DNA from: Phymorhynchus buccinoides
Lineage: Eukaryota > Mollusca > Gastropoda > Neogastropoda > Raphitomidae
Length of the DNA stretch: 64,000 nucleotides
Reading direction: 5' to 3'
Assembly (NCBI GenBank): GCA_017654935.2
Contig: CM065686.1
Location: 32,941,363 to 33,005,362, forward strand
The translations under genes were made by a program, and so were the position numbers. Below, one piece after another: positions 11,072 to 22,589 of the stretch; positions within the stretch are counted from its first letter, which is position 1; the number at the start of each line of letters is the position of its first letter. A model generated the notes under the pieces. The model did not search any database. It had not been told where the DNA came from and was given only the letters and a program-made list of their open reading frames with translations.

Positions 11072-11129
<58 letters not shown>
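11072..11129. repeat. (AG)n microsatellite
   Basis: Pure GA run directly abutting the right arm of the foldback element and 39 bp upstream of the exon 4 acceptor. Confidence 0.97.
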
Positions 11130-11133
<4 letters not shown>

Positions 11134-11168
11134 AATGAAATAGTGACCATGTATATTTGTATATCCAG

Positions 11169-11691
11169 GTACTCAAGCACCTGGTTGTGGAACAGTGATA
11201 GCGTAGCTTACTATGCAGAAATAACTACATCCAAAACACAATACACAGACTTATGTGGAATATTAAATTCACAACTATCTAAAGATGTGCATGGCTGCAA
11301 ACGAAGTATCCTTTCATCCTTCTTTTGCGAATATCCAGAAGCTTCGTTGCGCCGCTTTAGCAAGCCTGTCACAATACCTGTTCTCAAAACAATTACCAAG
11401 TCACGTGTGCCCCTCGTGGAGTGTCCAATGCATCACCTGACGCACGTGCAGTTAGCATGTGACTCGGCGAGTGAGTGCAAAACTTTAGACGGTGCTGACG
11501 AATGGTACAACAATGTTTGCCAGCTTTCTGAAGAATCAGGGCAGCCCTATTTTTACTGCGAGATGTCTGGCCAGTTCGTGCCTTACAGTCTGGTGTGTGA
11601 TTTCCGCGATGACTGTCAGGATGGACGAGACGAAGACTTCTGTGTGCACACTGCGTGTACTGGGAGTCAGATGAACTGTGGAAATGGACAG
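11169..11691 (+). CDS. Receptor A exon 4: C-terminal half of lectin domain, LDLa module
   Basis: The acceptor is ATATCCAG|GTACTC and the donor ATGGACAG|GTTTGG; 523 nt. Joining the AT of exon 3 to the first G gives Met (ENAM-YSSTWLW). YSSTWLWNSDSVAYY and SFFCEY close the C-type lectin fold. Next come PVTIPVLK and a Cys-rich linker. An LDLa module follows: YFYCEMSGQFVPYSLVCDFR, DDCQDGRDEDFC. The last residues (CTGSQMNCGNGQ) open a further LDLa completed by exon 5. From TLDGADEWYNN to the donor the protein is identical to copy B, while the first half differs strongly. Confidence 0.88.
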
Positions 11692-13224
11692 GTTTGGGGG
11701 GTTTCCTTTGTTGTTGTTGCTTGCTTTGGGCCATTTTGAGAAGCTTAGATATTGAAATGTCTTCAAAAATGAGTCTTGTGTCTTCAAGTATTTTGGGGTG
11801 AAAAGGGAACTCTGGAAGTATTCTATGCATCGATGCAAATACGTTGAAACTGTTGCGGATTAAGAAATTAAAGAAAGCAATTAAATTATTGTGGCATGGA
11901 GAAAATGTTGTTACTGGATTGCAATGGGATGGTTGTCAGCAACTGCGTAGTATATTTGAAATCTTCTTTTCCTCCTTAACAATGGCTAAGGCATAACACT
12001 GATGATTCGTCTTTCATCAGTCATCATAGGTTGAAGTGGGCCCCTTTAAACACTCCCGGGACTATTTGTACTCTTAGCTAACGAGCTACCTAAAAAAATC
12101 ACTGAAAATTAAATGAAATTATAAAGTTATAATATGATACACATATATGTTGTATTGAAGGAAAATGAATGGAGAACACAATTATTATAATTTTCAATGT
12201 TGACTGCATGAGATAATTCATTATCAGGGGAGATAACTAAGATTTAAAGAAAATATTAAAAACATAAATTTAAAAACAAAAATAAGAATGAAAGTTCAGG
12301 TCTTAACCACTTGTATCATGATTGGGTTGAACAATTACTTCATAAACTTTATTCTCAACTCTTTTCTATCATTTTTATTGTCAGAACATTTTTAAAAACA
12401 CACCATCATGTAGTTTTCTTGGCATTTACCTTCTGGTAGCAATTTTGATATGTTTGGCCACTTTTAAAAAAAAATTACAAAGTGCAAAAGAACGCATCAT
12501 GTCCCATATGGCTTCGACCTGGAGGACGTAAAGCATAATATTATTATAGAACGCATCAAAATCGACCCAAAAGTTCCTGAGAAACAGGTTCAAACCCTTC
12601 TCGAATCATGTCAACTAAAACGAAGGGAAGTAACTCAGTGTTTTAAGCTCTGGGCTTCTGAGTAGGTTATGCCCGCTAAGCGCGTCGAAACTCGCTCCTG
12701 AGAGTGAAAGGCTTAATCGAAGTCTGGCTGTGGTTTGCAAGAATATGGTGGCAATAACAAGATCTATAACCAAAAGTTGGCCTATTCTCAGTTGTTGTGT
12801 AACACCTCAATGTTAAAGTTAGTGCACATGATGCAAGATTGATATAGCGAGGCCAGAAGAGGAGTTAATGAAAATTAAAGAAAAGGTATGTCGCTCTCTA
12901 TTAAAGAGGAGGGGGTGTATCCGTTTATTGGAGGGTGATCTATCTTTGCTTATTTTTGTAATGCACATAATAATTAAACTATTAAAACCACACAAAGAAG
13001 ATGCATGGTTACAGCTCCGATTAGACATTATGCCAAATGACAGGGCCTTTGTTTGATCTTTAAAAGATAAAACCTTTAAAGTGTTAATATATAAAGTTTC
13101 AGTTTTGTTTCATGATATGACTATGAAGTTTCGGGATCACCATTGTTATAGATAACTTCCATGACCATCATTATTATAGAGCATTTGTGTAATACTGTGT
13201 TGTTATTATCTTATTTTATTCAAG
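11692..13224 (+). other. Receptor A intron 4
   Basis: AT-rich sequence of 1.5 kb. GAGATAATTCATTATCAGGGG at about 12211 mirrors a segment near 10931. No exon-like block or RNA gene is seen; the frame at 12868-13056 has no family resemblance. Confidence 0.6.
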
Positions 13225-15267
13225 TGTGTAGACTTCAAAAAGAAATGCAACGGTTTCAAAGACTGCAGAACAAATGCGGATGAAGCCAAGTGTCCTATGA
13301 TACCTGCCAGAATAACAACTGTCAGACCTCCTGCTGTTGTTGTGTTTGACAAACCCGGAGGATTTACAGTGACGCCACTGCCAGAAAACGTCACAAAATG
13401 TCCTGACACACACTTCCAATGTCACGGCGATGGTTTCTGTCTCCCTGTCTACGTGAGGTGTAACAACATCAACGATTGTCCAGAGCATGAAGATGAACTG
13501 TGGTGCAATGTATACAGATGTCCTGGCTTTTACCGATGTCGAGGAAGTGACAGGACGGTCTGTGTGCACGTTGACCATTTGTGTGATGGTCTGCCCCAAT
13601 GTCCACAGCATGACGATGAACTGACATGTGATGTCACCTGTCCTGAGTCATGTACCTGCCATGGCCTGGCCTTCACCTGTACACACACCTTTCAGGTCAG
13701 CTCGTTCCCACAGCTACGTTACCTGGATGCCAGCAAGAGTGGTTTACAGCAGGCTGGGGTCTCAGATAACATCATGCTGATCCACTTAGGTGTCCAAGCA
13801 TGTGGCTGGGATGTTCTCACAGAATTCAGCATGCCCAACCTTCACAGTTTAGACTTAAGTTACAACTTATTAACTTACATCAACTTCAGTTATTTCCAAC
13901 CGCTGTATAGCCTAAGAGAATTAAGCCTCACAGGAAACCCTATAATCCACAACCCTTTCAGTGAACAAACTAGGTACGTTCTTCCAACCCTGCTGTTTCT
14001 CAATTTTTCCCAGCACCGAATGGAAACTCTCAATATGGATCTCTTGACAGCGGCACTGCCTGCGTTGCAGGTCCTAGACTTATCTCACACTGGAATCCAA
14101 TCATTACGTGGGCGCTCTCTTCCCCAAACGCTTTCAGTTCTGAACCTGTTGGGTTGCCCAATAGTCAAGTTCACTCCTGATTTCATGAAAGCTGTGAATA
14201 ATCTGAAAATTGTTTTAGTAGACAACTTTAAGCTTTGTTGTCCTGCAGTTTTACCAGACGATTTCAGAGGCGAATGTTTTGCCCCTTCAGATGAAATCTC
14301 TTCATGTGATGACTTACTGAAGTCTAGTGTCTACCGTTTTGTCCTGGCAATGTTTACTTTACTGGCAATGATCGGCAACATGACTTGCTTTATTTATCGT
14401 TTAGGTTTTTCATCACAAAGAATAAAAACTGGTTTCACTATATTCGTGCTTCATTTGTGTGTTTCTGACTTTTTCATGGGAATTTATCTATCTTTCATTG
14501 GAGTTGCAGATCAGGTTTTCGCTGATGTCTATGTCTGGAGTGAAACTCTTTGGAAGACCAGTAAGCTGTGCAGTGTGGCAGGATTCCTGTCATTCTTATC
14601 TTCCGAGGTGTCAGCATTCCTCATATGCATTATCACCCTGGATCGATTTCTTGTGCTTCATTTTCCGTTCAGTCAGATCCGGTTCAGAGCTAGATCAGCT
14701 CACATAGCCTGTGCCATCATTTGGACATTGGGAATCATCCTGGCTTCAGTGCCTCTCCTTCCTGTGACGTCACACTGGGAATTCTACCACCAGACAGGTA
14801 TCTGCATTCCGCTGCCTGTCACCAGAGCTGACTTCCCTGGTCACGGCTACTCCTTCAGTGTTATGATTGTCGGCAACCTGGTCCTCTTTCTACTGATTGC
14901 TGTGGGTCAGTGTCTCATCTACTGGTCAGTCAGATCTAATGCCATGTCCAAAAAGAACATGCACACTACAGACGAGAGTGATGACAGAGTCAGATCCAAA
15001 GAAACTGTCCTTGCCAGACGACTCCTGACTATCGCCATATCTGATTTTTTGTGCTGGGTCCCCATCGGACTGTGCGGTTTGCTGGCAGCCATGGATGTGG
15101 TCATTCCAGGGGAGGTCAATGTGGCCATGGCCATCTTTGTATTGCCACTCAACTCAGCATTCAACCCTTACATCTACACTCTGAATATAGTTATGGAAAA
15201 ACGACAAAAAGCCAAAGAAATGTGCTTTCAGAAGCGTTTAAATGATTTCTTTAAAGAGCAAACTTAA
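13225..15267 (+). CDS. Receptor A exon 5: LDLa repeats, LRRs and 7TM; GRL101-like G-protein-coupled receptor
   Basis: The gene encodes a cell-surface GPCR of the GRL101/type C LGR (relaxin-receptor-like) kind. This terminal exon (acceptor TTATTCAAG|TGTGTAG, stop TAA 15265-15267) gives 680 residues. It completes one LDLa (CVDFKKKCNGFKDC), then has two more: CPDTHFQCHG...DELWC and CPGFYRCRG...DELTC. An LRR N-cap follows (CPESCTCHG), then about six LRRs (LHSLDLSYN, LRELSLTGNP, LQVLDLSHTGI, LSVLNLLGCP) and a Cys-rich hinge (FKLCCPAVLPDDFRGECFAP). The seven TM segments span about residue 370 to 655. Class A landmarks are present: D in LCVSDFF (TM2), DRF for DRY after TM3, CWVP (TM6), NPYIY (TM7). 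The cytoplasmic tail is short and basic. Exons 1-5 total 1317 codons plus an unseen 5' end. Ligand and G protein cannot be read from sequence. Confidence 0.93.
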   Translation, partial: CVDFKKKCNGFKDCRTNADEAKCPMIPARITTVRPPAVVVFDKPGGFTVTPLPENVTKCPDTHFQCHGDGFCLPVYVRCNNINDCPEHEDELWCNVYRCPGFYRCRGSDRTVCVHVDHLCDGLPQCPQHDDELTCDVTCPESCTCHGLAFTCTHTFQVSSFPQLRYLDASKSGLQQAGVSDNIMLIHLGVQACGWDVLTEFSMPNLHSLDLSYNLLTYINFSYFQPLYSLRELSLTGNPIIHNPFSEQTRYVLPTLLFLNFSQHRMETLNMDLLTAALPALQVLDLSHTGIQSLRGRSLPQTLSVLNLLGCPIVKFTPDFMKAVNNLKIVLVDNFKLCCPAVLPDDFRGECFAPSDEISSCDDLLKSSVYRFVLAMFTLLAMIGNMTCFIYRLGFSSQRIKTGFTIFVLHLCVSDFFMGIYLSFIGVADQVFADVYVWSETLWKTSKLCSVAGFLSFLSSEVSAFLICIITLDRFLVLHFPFSQIRFRARSAHIACAIIWTLGIILASVPLLPVTSHWEFYHQTGICIPLPVTRADFPGHGYSFSVMIVGNLVLFLLIAVGQCLIYWSVRSNAMSKKNMHTTDESDDRVRSKETVLARRLLTIAISDFLCWVPIGLCGLLAAMDVVIPGEVNVAMAIFVLPLNSAFNPYIYTLNIVMEKRQKAKEMCFQKRLNDFFKEQT

Positions 15268-15318
15268 ATTTGAAAACTGAAACAGCAAACTGTTTTAAAT
15301 GCCTGCTACATGTACTGA

Positions 15319-15324
15319 AATAAA
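15319..15324 (+). promoter_or_regulatory. Likely poly(A) signal of receptor A
   Basis: AATAAA lies 52 bp after the stop codon of receptor A. A GT/T-rich stretch (CCGTTCTTGTTTAATT) follows within about 45 bp, the usual layout of a vertebrate/mollusc polyadenylation site. Confidence 0.6.
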
Positions 15325-15385
15325 ACAACACTGACGCTTTTAAAACAATTTGACTCCGTTCTTGTTTAATTAATCGATTCTATTT

Positions 15386-15547
15386 ATTGTCTCCTCCGAA
15401 TTATGCGCTTACAACCAAAAGACAGAAATGTCTGGAACTGCCGGGATGCTTGCCACGTCATCAGCAGCTAGGCACTGCATGGAGTACTCGATCATTAAAT
15501 TCTTTTGAAAACAATCCCAACGACTGGTCTATGCATCGAGTGACCCA
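15386..15547 (+). repeat. 5' LTR (left end degraded)
   Basis: Matches the 3' LTR from CTCCGAATTATGCGCTTAC through to GTGACCCA. The first ~20 bp of the LTR as seen at the 3' copy (TGTAGTGTAACTTACTGTG) are not preserved here. Confidence 0.85.
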
Positions 15548-15559
15548 ATAGATGGTTTA

Positions 15560-17745
15560 AGAAGTGGGATAGTTGTCGTCCCAAAGCCAAATGGAGACGT
15601 TCGATTCTGCGTGGACTTGACCAAGCTGAACGCCAATGTCAAGAGAGAGATCTACCCCATGCCGTCAGTTGAAGAGACGCTGAGCAAGATTGCCCAAGGC
15701 AAAGTCTTCTCCAAACTGAACGCCAACTCAGGGTTCCACCAGATCAAACTGGACGATGAGAGCTCCAAACTGACTGCATTCATCACTCCCTTCGGACGCT
15801 ACCGCTTTAAACGTCTTCCCTACGGCATTTCCTCAGTGCCTGAGTACTTACAGAAGAAGATGGACCAGATCCTTCAGGGACTTGAAGGAGTTCTTTGCCA
15901 CATCGACGACATTCTGGTCTTTGGCAAGAACAAGGAAGAACACGACGCCAGGTTGAAGACAGTTTTGGACAGACTATCCCAGAGTGACTCTCAATGCCGA
16001 CAAATTTGATTTTTCCCTGACCCACCTCGAATACTTGGGCCAAGTGATCGATGCAGAAGGAGTCAAGAGGGATCCGGCAAAGGTCAAGGCCATCATTGAC
16101 ATGAAAGAGCCAGAAAATGTAGCAGACATCAGACGATTTCTTGTAATGGTCAACCAGCTCATGAAGTTTGTGCCAAACCTTGCAGAGAAATCGAAGCCTC
16201 TGAGAGACTTACTTCGAGCCAAGGGAGCATGGACATGATGACCAGACCAGCAAGAAGCGTTCAAGACTCTGAAAAAGGACCTTTCGTCACCATCAACTCT
16301 TGCGCTGTACAGTTTGGAGCGTGAGACGGTGGTTTCAGCAGACTCCAGCAGCTATGGCGTGGGATATGTCCTTCTTCAGCGCCAAACCAACGGCAAGCTT
16401 CAGCCTGTTGCATACGCCAGCTGCTCACTGATCTCAACAGAGCAGCGATACGCACAGATTGAGAAAGAAGCTTTGGCGGTTACATGGAGCCTTGAACACT
16501 CAACAAATCTCCTTGTGGGGATGAAATTTGAGGTTGAAACCGACCACAAACCACTGGTACCACTCTTCTCAACAAAACTGATCGACGAGCTGCCAATCAG
16601 AATCCAGCGATTCAGAATGAGACTGATGAGGTACGACTTCACCATACGCCATGTCCCAGGGAAAGAGCTATATATTCCATCCTGGTATCCACTCCATCCT
16701 GGTGACCCTGCCAGTCAGCGATAAAAGACTGGAGGAAATCAGAGCAGAACTACAGAAGGACGACATCCTGAAGGTGGTCATGTATCATGTTCAGAACGGG
16801 TGGCCAGAGAAGAATACCCTGAACCGACCTCTAAAGACCTACTTCAATGAGAGAGCTAGCATGACGATACATGAGAGTCTCCTGCTCCGAAGAAAGAGAC
16901 TAATCAGTCCAGCCACACTGCAGTAAGACGTCCTTCGAAACCTCGATGATGGGCATCAAGGAGTCAACAAGACGAAAGAAAACGCTGCAAATTCAGTATG
17001 GTGGCCCGGTATCTCCAGGGATATCGACCAGATGGTGAAAACCTGTCCAGAATGCAGCAAACACCGAAAGGTGAGAATTGACCCGATGAAGAGGACACCA
17101 TTTCCTGAGAGACCATGGTCCAGGATTGCAGCAGACTTCTTCAATTACAATGGCAAGCGTTTCCTTCTTGCAGTTGCCTACTACTCCAGAGACATTGAAA
17201 TAGCCCTAGTCTCCAACAAGGTCACAGCATCAGAGACCGTTGCCAAGATGAAGAAGAGCTTCAGTTGCCACAGCATCCCAGACACCTTGGTGACAGACAA
17301 CGGCCCGCAGTTCGCTGCAGAAGACTTTAATTCCTTTGCACGATCCTGGGGATTCAACCACATCACGTCCTCACCCCATTACCCCCAGTCCAACGGCGAG
17401 GTTGTTCAAACCGTGAAGAACCTCATCAAGAAGACCAGCGATGAGTACCTTGCCCTCCTGATGTACAGGAACACCCCCTTATCCACTGTTTTTCCCCCTG
17501 CCCAGTTAAGTATGGGATGCAGTCTCAAAACCAGAGTCCCATGCCACCACAGCCTCCTCCTACCCCAATCCCCTGACCCTTTGCTGGTGAAGAAGAGGGA
17601 GAAGGAGTACCGAGACCAGATGAAGATGGACTTCGACAAACGCCACCGGGTCGTCGCTCCAGAAACGCTGTCACCTGGTGATACAGTCTGGATCCCCAAC
17701 CAGAAGAAAGAGGACACCATCATCCAGCACCACGTGGCCCCATGA
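15560..17745 (+). pseudogene. Gypsy pol remnant: RT, RNase H, integrase
   Basis: RT (15560-15990) shows VVPKPNGDVRFCVDLTKLN, YRFKRLPYGISSVPE and the catalytic HIDDILVFG (usual Y is H). A frameshift at about 15975-15990 moves to the frame with LNADKFDFSL...LGQVIDAEG. Two consecutive TGA stops lie at 16236-16241. RNase H follows with VSADSSSYGVGYVL and IEKEALAV. A further frame change occurs near 16660-16720 and a stop at 16924-16926. Integrase shows a zinc-finger-like part (GHQGVNKT...TCPECSKHR), the DDE core (ADFFNYNG, LVTDNGPQF, PQSNGEVVQ) and a C-terminal chromatin-facing segment. It cannot make a functional polyprotein. Confidence 0.9.
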
Positions 17746-18015
17746 TCATTCATCGTAGAGACATATGACGGTGGCCTGCTACGCCGCAACTGGCAGATGA
17801 TGCGAAAACTCCACCAGCCAGCAGGCGAGGACATCCCGACACACACCCCACCTCTACAGGCTGACCTGCCGGTACAACGCCTGGTTCCTGTGGACAACGC
17901 CGACAGCAACGCGGGTGATGCTGAAACTCTGGTATGTCGTCACCAGACCAGAGTTACGTCTACGCCTAGAAGATAAACCCGGACCATCAAGGTGCCGCAA
18001 CGCCTCATCAAGGAA

Positions 18016-18160
18016 ATGTGAAAACAAAAAGACGCTGATGAAAGACTCAGTGCTGCATGTGACTGTGAAAACAAAAAAGAAGAAAAAAAGACGCAGATGA
18101 AAGACTCAGTGCTGCATGTGAATGTGAAAACAAAAGACGCTAATGAAAGACTCAGTGCAC
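18016..18160 (+). repeat. Triplicated ~52-bp segment in the LTR element's 3' internal region
   Basis: The segment GACGCTGATGAAAGACTCAG TGCTGCATGTGA recurs three times with variants (CGCTGATG, CGCAGATG, CGCTAATG), separated by GTGAAAACAAAA(GA)n spacers. Confidence 0.8.
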
Positions 18161-18335
18161 CAGAATGCATAACGAAAAGATCTTGTGAAAGAGCTAGGGT
18201 CCAGTGTCTAGACATAATCGATATTTTATAAGTTTAGTCATGTTTATAGAGGTAGATTCTTGTCGAGTCTAAAGCAATTCAATTTGATCTTTTCTCATTG
18301 AGTCTTAAGTATTTCAATTTGATCTTTTGTTTTTG

Positions 18336-18346
18336 AAAAGGGGAGA
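18336..18346 (+). promoter_or_regulatory. Polypurine tract of the LTR element
   Basis: GAAAAGGGGAGA immediately precedes TGTAGTG, the start of the 3' LTR. This is the expected plus-strand primer site for LTR-retroelement replication. Confidence 0.75.
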
Positions 18347-18520
18347 TGTAGTGTAACTTACTGTGCCTCCGAATTACGCGCTTACAACCAAAAGACAGAA
18401 AAGTCTGGAACTGCCGGGATGCTTGCCACGTCATCAGCAGCTAGGCACTGCATGGAGTACTCGATCATGAAATTCTCTTGAAAACAATCCCAACGACTGG
18501 TCTATGCATCGAGCGACCCA
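18347..18520 (+). repeat. 3' LTR, about 174 bp
   Basis: Begins TGTAGTGTAACTTACTGTGC and ends GAGCGACCCA, that is TG...CA termini. It is unusually short for a Gypsy LTR. Confidence 0.8.
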
Positions 18521-20256
18521 AAAGACTCTTCTAGATGAATCATGTGCACGAACAGATGTACAGTAGTAGAAATACATGCAAATAGCACACACACTTGATA
18601 ACAAGAGCGTGTTTTGTACTCCAACAGTCAAGTACATAAAATGCTGTGTTGAAAATCACCCAAGTTATATGTAGCCTCACCATACATCATGATAGCAGAA
18701 GAAGATATTTTCAAGACTTAATGTATGTTGACGCTTCCTGGTCTGAGGCCTATAAGCAGAAATTATAGAGGAGAGCTGATTGATGTGAAATAGCTTTAAC
18801 AGTGTGACAGAAAGAGGATCAGAGCCCTGAAGATAACACCAGTAATAACTGTAATAGTGTTTTTAATTGTCCAATTAATGGCGGCCAAACCACAAAATGT
18901 AAAAAAAAGCACCAAGATTAAAGTAGCAGTCCATGACAGCAACTCTTTAGAAATTAACGAGACAAAATTATGCGGGGACCCAGAAATAGTGTGCCAGCTA
19001 CACCCACTTAATTCCCTCCTTTCTTACAGCCTCCTTTCCCTCGTGCTCCCAGTTACTGTGTTTCTTCACGTGGTTGATATCATGTATCTCATTGACCAAA
19101 GTGACGCCATTTCCTTTATTAAGTAATGACTGAAAGTCTACCTTCTGATTCATTTGCCCTACAGTCTCCACACATTTGCGTTGTAAAGTCAAGAACAGGT
19201 TCGGTTATAAGCTGAAGGATGGCTGCTAAAAGGCGCAGATATCTGAAACAAACTGGGTGGTTTTACGTACAGAGGCAAAATAACAACTAGAAACTCTGGA
19301 CAACATCCGTAGTAGGATGAAGAAGCCATCTGAAACAATGATTGTTTCCTGCTATTTTACCAGGGTCTGTGATCGTTTTCAGGAACAATTAGACTCGTCC
19401 GTTCGAGTAGAGACCTTTTCATATACGTATAGCTGCATGTACGTAAAATACTCTAGAATTGATGTTAGCACCGGAAAATGTGGAACTGAGTGCCAAAGGT
19501 GATTTTTATCCAGGACCTTTGCTGTTCATGTCTACCGCCATGGGATTGCATGTCTCACAGTACTCGTCTTCAGAATTTCTTAAGATAATCACACACATAA
19601 TAGTCTAGTTGAAAGCATATCTGATCTTAACGATAGGGCCTGTTGTTTAAAAGTAGGGTATATTGATATATAGGTTAGTACAGGGGATCAAATTTGTGGC
19701 GATAACCATATGTTTTGTATGCGTTTGAATCTTTCAGATTTTGTAGCCAGTTGTGTACCGAAATCTGGTCAATGTTTTCAGAGCAGTCTGTATCTATGTG
19801 GCTATCTGACTATGTTAGCATGATAGCGTTTGAACAGAGGGACCTAGGACCCTCACATTTTGCATGCACATATTTAGTTAGGATAACTAGGCCAAGTTTG
19901 AAGATGAAGGTCATTGGTCATAGGTCAAGGTCACTGGAGCCGTGTTTTTATAATGGTTCAGGGGAAACAAATATTGCTTTACCACCAATAGCAAGCATCA
20001 AATTACTTCCCTTTACTTGTATTATAGGTACTTGTCTACTGCTCGACTCTCACTCTGTTAACTTTTGTATGCGGGTAGGTAGCTTGGATATCTTAGCCAA
20101 GTTTGAACATGAAGGTCATTGGTCAAAGGTCAAGATCACTGGACCTGAAAATGCTGCCGGCAGGTTGATCTAGCGTTTTCAGGCTCTAGGTTTTTCGTTT
20201 TCAGGCTCTAGGTGTCTTATATTTAAACTTACAATTCATAATTACTTGCTTTACAG
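18521..20256 (+). other. Spacer upstream of receptor B (or its first intron)
   Basis: No signal-peptide exon can be supported. 19790-20185 holds two copies of a dispersed repeat (GATAGCGTTTGAACAGAGGG, GAAGGTCATTGGTC, AGGTCAAGGTCACTGG), described separately. TTTTCAGGCTCTAGGT is directly duplicated at 20176-20210. Confidence 0.5.
19790..20185 (+). repeat. Dispersed repeat rich in AGGTCA half sites
   Basis: Two tandem units share GTTAG/GGTAG...AAGTTTGAA.ATGAAGGTCATTGGTCA.AGGTCAAGGTCACTGGA. The same family occurs at 22590-22815 and, inverted and amplified, at 31160-31700. AGGTCAAGGTCA and TCAAGGTCA are nuclear-receptor (FTZ-F1/ERR-like) half-site configurations. Confidence 0.75.
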
Positions 20257-20862
20257 TTTCTTTGACCATTTTAAATACGACCTCTGAATGGCCATATCAC
20301 GGAGATGCAATGTCAAATACAAGTACACAAAGAACGTTTGTTCCGGTAACGAGTCAAAACAACGATATCCATGATGCCACACAACTGAGGACTGCGTTTG
20401 AAATCCACAAAAATAAGAACAACAGCACAACTGTGAACAGCATTGATTTAACTGATTGCATCCTAAATCCCAACAATTCGTTGATCACAATCAAAGATAT
20501 AGTGGGGCACTTCTACTATTATGGCAAAAATAGATCAAACCTCAGGCCTACGGTGTGCGATTTACTAGTGGAAGTTCCAGAAAAGAGAATAATCCACTTG
20601 CAATTGGATGCGTGTCTCTACATATGGATCCATATATTCGAGCATGTAAACGGAAGCAGAGAAAAGACGCCAAGGAATGAAGTTAACTGTCCTGAGGGGA
20701 CATTAAGAAACTATTCCATCTATTGCTTCACCAACAAAATCTTGATTTCTTTTTTGTTCTATGTGAACGAATTTCAGCACATGAAGCTGTCTTTGCACTT
20801 TGTTGCTGTCAATGAGTCCGAGAGACCAGTGCTGAAACTCACTTATCTTTCTTCATCACAAG
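20257..20862 (+). CDS. Receptor B exon 1 (recognised): CUB-like domain 1
   Basis: The acceptor is TGCTTTACAG|TTTCTTTG and the donor TCACAAG|GTGAGT; 606 nt in the same phase as copy A. The protein parallels copy A (VNSIDLTDCILNPNN, GHFYYYGKNRSNLRPTVC, VEVPEKRIIHL, HIFEHVNG, HMKLSLHFVAVNESERPVLK, LTYLSSSQG) but is clearly diverged. The N-terminal 50 residues are Ser/Thr-rich with NxS/T sites. There is no signal peptide in this exon, so an upstream exon is required. It joins exon 2 as SSSQG-YIQTPGWDG. Confidence 0.75.
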
Positions 20863-21764
20863 GTGAGTGATTCATGGTAAATTAATTTGGTTGAATTGCC
20901 AGTTTTTTTAATTTTATCGAAAATATAACCAGTTTACATTGTTATAATAAAAGTTACAATTCAACTTCACGCCTAAAATGGTATATTCTGATAATTTTCT
21001 GAGCTGCTTAAATTGATATTCAAGTATGTAGGACAGACCGTGAAGGAAACATGTTTGTCAGGGTGCATCATCTTCAGGTCAGTCAAGTTTAACTTCTGCG
21101 TATGCTGAGTTGCTGCTGATAAAATTAAATAATTAAATAATCTAATATTATGTTGGCACATTAGTGCATGTATTGCACAGAATCCAATTTTGATTACATT
21201 GATTTCATGCTATTTTTAGCTCTCATCACCAGCATAAACCAATCCAACGTTTTTATCCCATTCTGTTTATGTAGTATACCATGTGTAAGGTCTTTCGCTA
21301 TTCCTAGCACAATCAATGGAAAAATACTTGCCTATGTGAAAGGAAACAACTTGAAATAAATGCATAATCTGAACTATAAATAGCTCCCTGGAGAAACTAA
21401 AAGCAGTCAGAATGTGGGGAATTCGTGTGCTGTGGTTGACAAATGATGCATACAATGTCATACTCCAATATAATATAATAATGTTCATTTGATTGTACAT
21501 AGCATATTTCCCTATGTCTCTCAGTGGTGTCCCGAAGCTCCCGGTCATAGGCCTTTGACCTATTAAAATTGAAAATGTTTTATATTGTTCTTCCCTGTCA
21601 GGACAAATGTCTGATTACATGTGTAACACTGGCATGTTTTGTCTTATTGATTTCTGCAAGAGCCAGGACATTGTCCTATTGGTTTCTTTTGTCATGACAG
21701 TTTGTCCTATCACTTTTCGATTCTCGGTACATCACTGTCAGAACATATATCCATTTTTCTACAG
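20863..21764 (+). other. Receptor B intron 1
   Basis: AT-rich 0.9-kb intron without recognisable repeats or exons. It corresponds to the 1.0-kb intron 1 of copy A. Confidence 0.7.
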
Positions 21765-22321
21765 GGTACATACAGACACCTGGCTGGGATGGAGTCAGCC
21801 ATTACCCGGCCTTCATGACAAGCTGCGTTTCGTTCACTATTCCCAAACGGCATTTTGTCTTTCTCAGTTTTTTAGACATAGACCTAGGTTTGGGGGATTT
21901 CTTGGTGGGTTTTCCGGGCCAGTGTGTTCGGTATATTACCGTGTCAAAACTGCTGATGACTAACAGCAGACAGCGTCTTGTGTTCAAGCGGCTGCACACC
22001 TCCACTGTTGCTGAACCCAAGTTGTTTCCATTTTTCTCTAGTGACATGCAAGAAAAGGAAATGATTTTCTCTGAGTTCTTTTTTAGCGACAGCCTACATG
22101 AAGGCTCTGGTTTCAAGCAGAGGTTCTCCTTCTTTTCCACGACGTTGCCTCCCCGGAGATTGTCCTCAGCACAGACAGGACAGCCAGGCCTGTGGAACTG
22201 TTCCAAGGCTGTGTGGCCTGACCTGTTCCAGCACTTCCCCTGTGACCTCATCCCCCAGTGTCACCAGTCAGAGGACGAAGCAGCATGCCCTTATACATCA
22301 GACAAATGTGGGCTGGACCAG
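21765..22321 (+). CDS. Receptor B exon 2: CUB-like domain 2 plus LDLa
   Basis: The acceptor is TTTTTCTACAG|GGTACAT and the donor GGACCAG|GTTCGT; 557 nt, the same length and phase as copy A. GYIQTPGWDG opens the CUB domain; FVFLSFLDIDLGLGDF and FPGQC follow. The LDLa (WNCSKAVWPDLFQHFPCDLI, PQCHQSEDEAAC) is almost identical to copy A, whereas the CUB body has diverged. Confidence 0.85.
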
Positions 22322-22589
22322 GTTCGTTCAACTGACTGTCCCCTGTTACTTCTGTTAACTTTGTTCCCATGAAATACCCATTACGTGAATATTTGCCTGA
22401 TTAACACAGATAGGCCTATTCTCCGAATGTGGCTTAAAATTTCGACATCGAACATTCAATTTCCTGTGTTATATTTAACAATGGTTAGAATGTAGGCCTG
22501 TTTTGCAGCAAATGGTATTTTATGGGCACAAATTTGATTTGAGTAACTTATAATTAAGCAAGTGCTGACTGACTGACTGACTGGATGAC

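Larger units (their letters stand above)
15386..18520 (+). mobile_element. Broken Gypsy-type (Metaviridae) LTR retrotransposon, gag region deleted
   Basis: Two direct repeats (15386-15547 and 18347-18520) bracket a pol region in the order RT, RNase H, integrase, which defines the Gypsy type. The 5' repeat runs straight into RT sequence at 15548 with no primer-binding site, gag or protease, so a deletion of the whole 5' internal part is inferred. Pol is interrupted by at least two frameshifts and several stops. The two LTRs differ at a handful of positions (for example ATTATGCG/ATTACGCG, CATTAAATT/CATGAAATT, GAGTGACC/GAGCGACC), so the insertion is not recent. It lies in the 5-kb spacer between receptors A and B, in the same orientation. 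Confidence 0.9.

Noticed and set aside
18857..19126. Signal-peptide exon for receptor B (frame MFLIVQLMAAKP...)
   Set aside because: The N-terminus lacks a convincing hydrophobic core. There is no donor in the phase required by exon 1 and no similarity to the frame at 4041.
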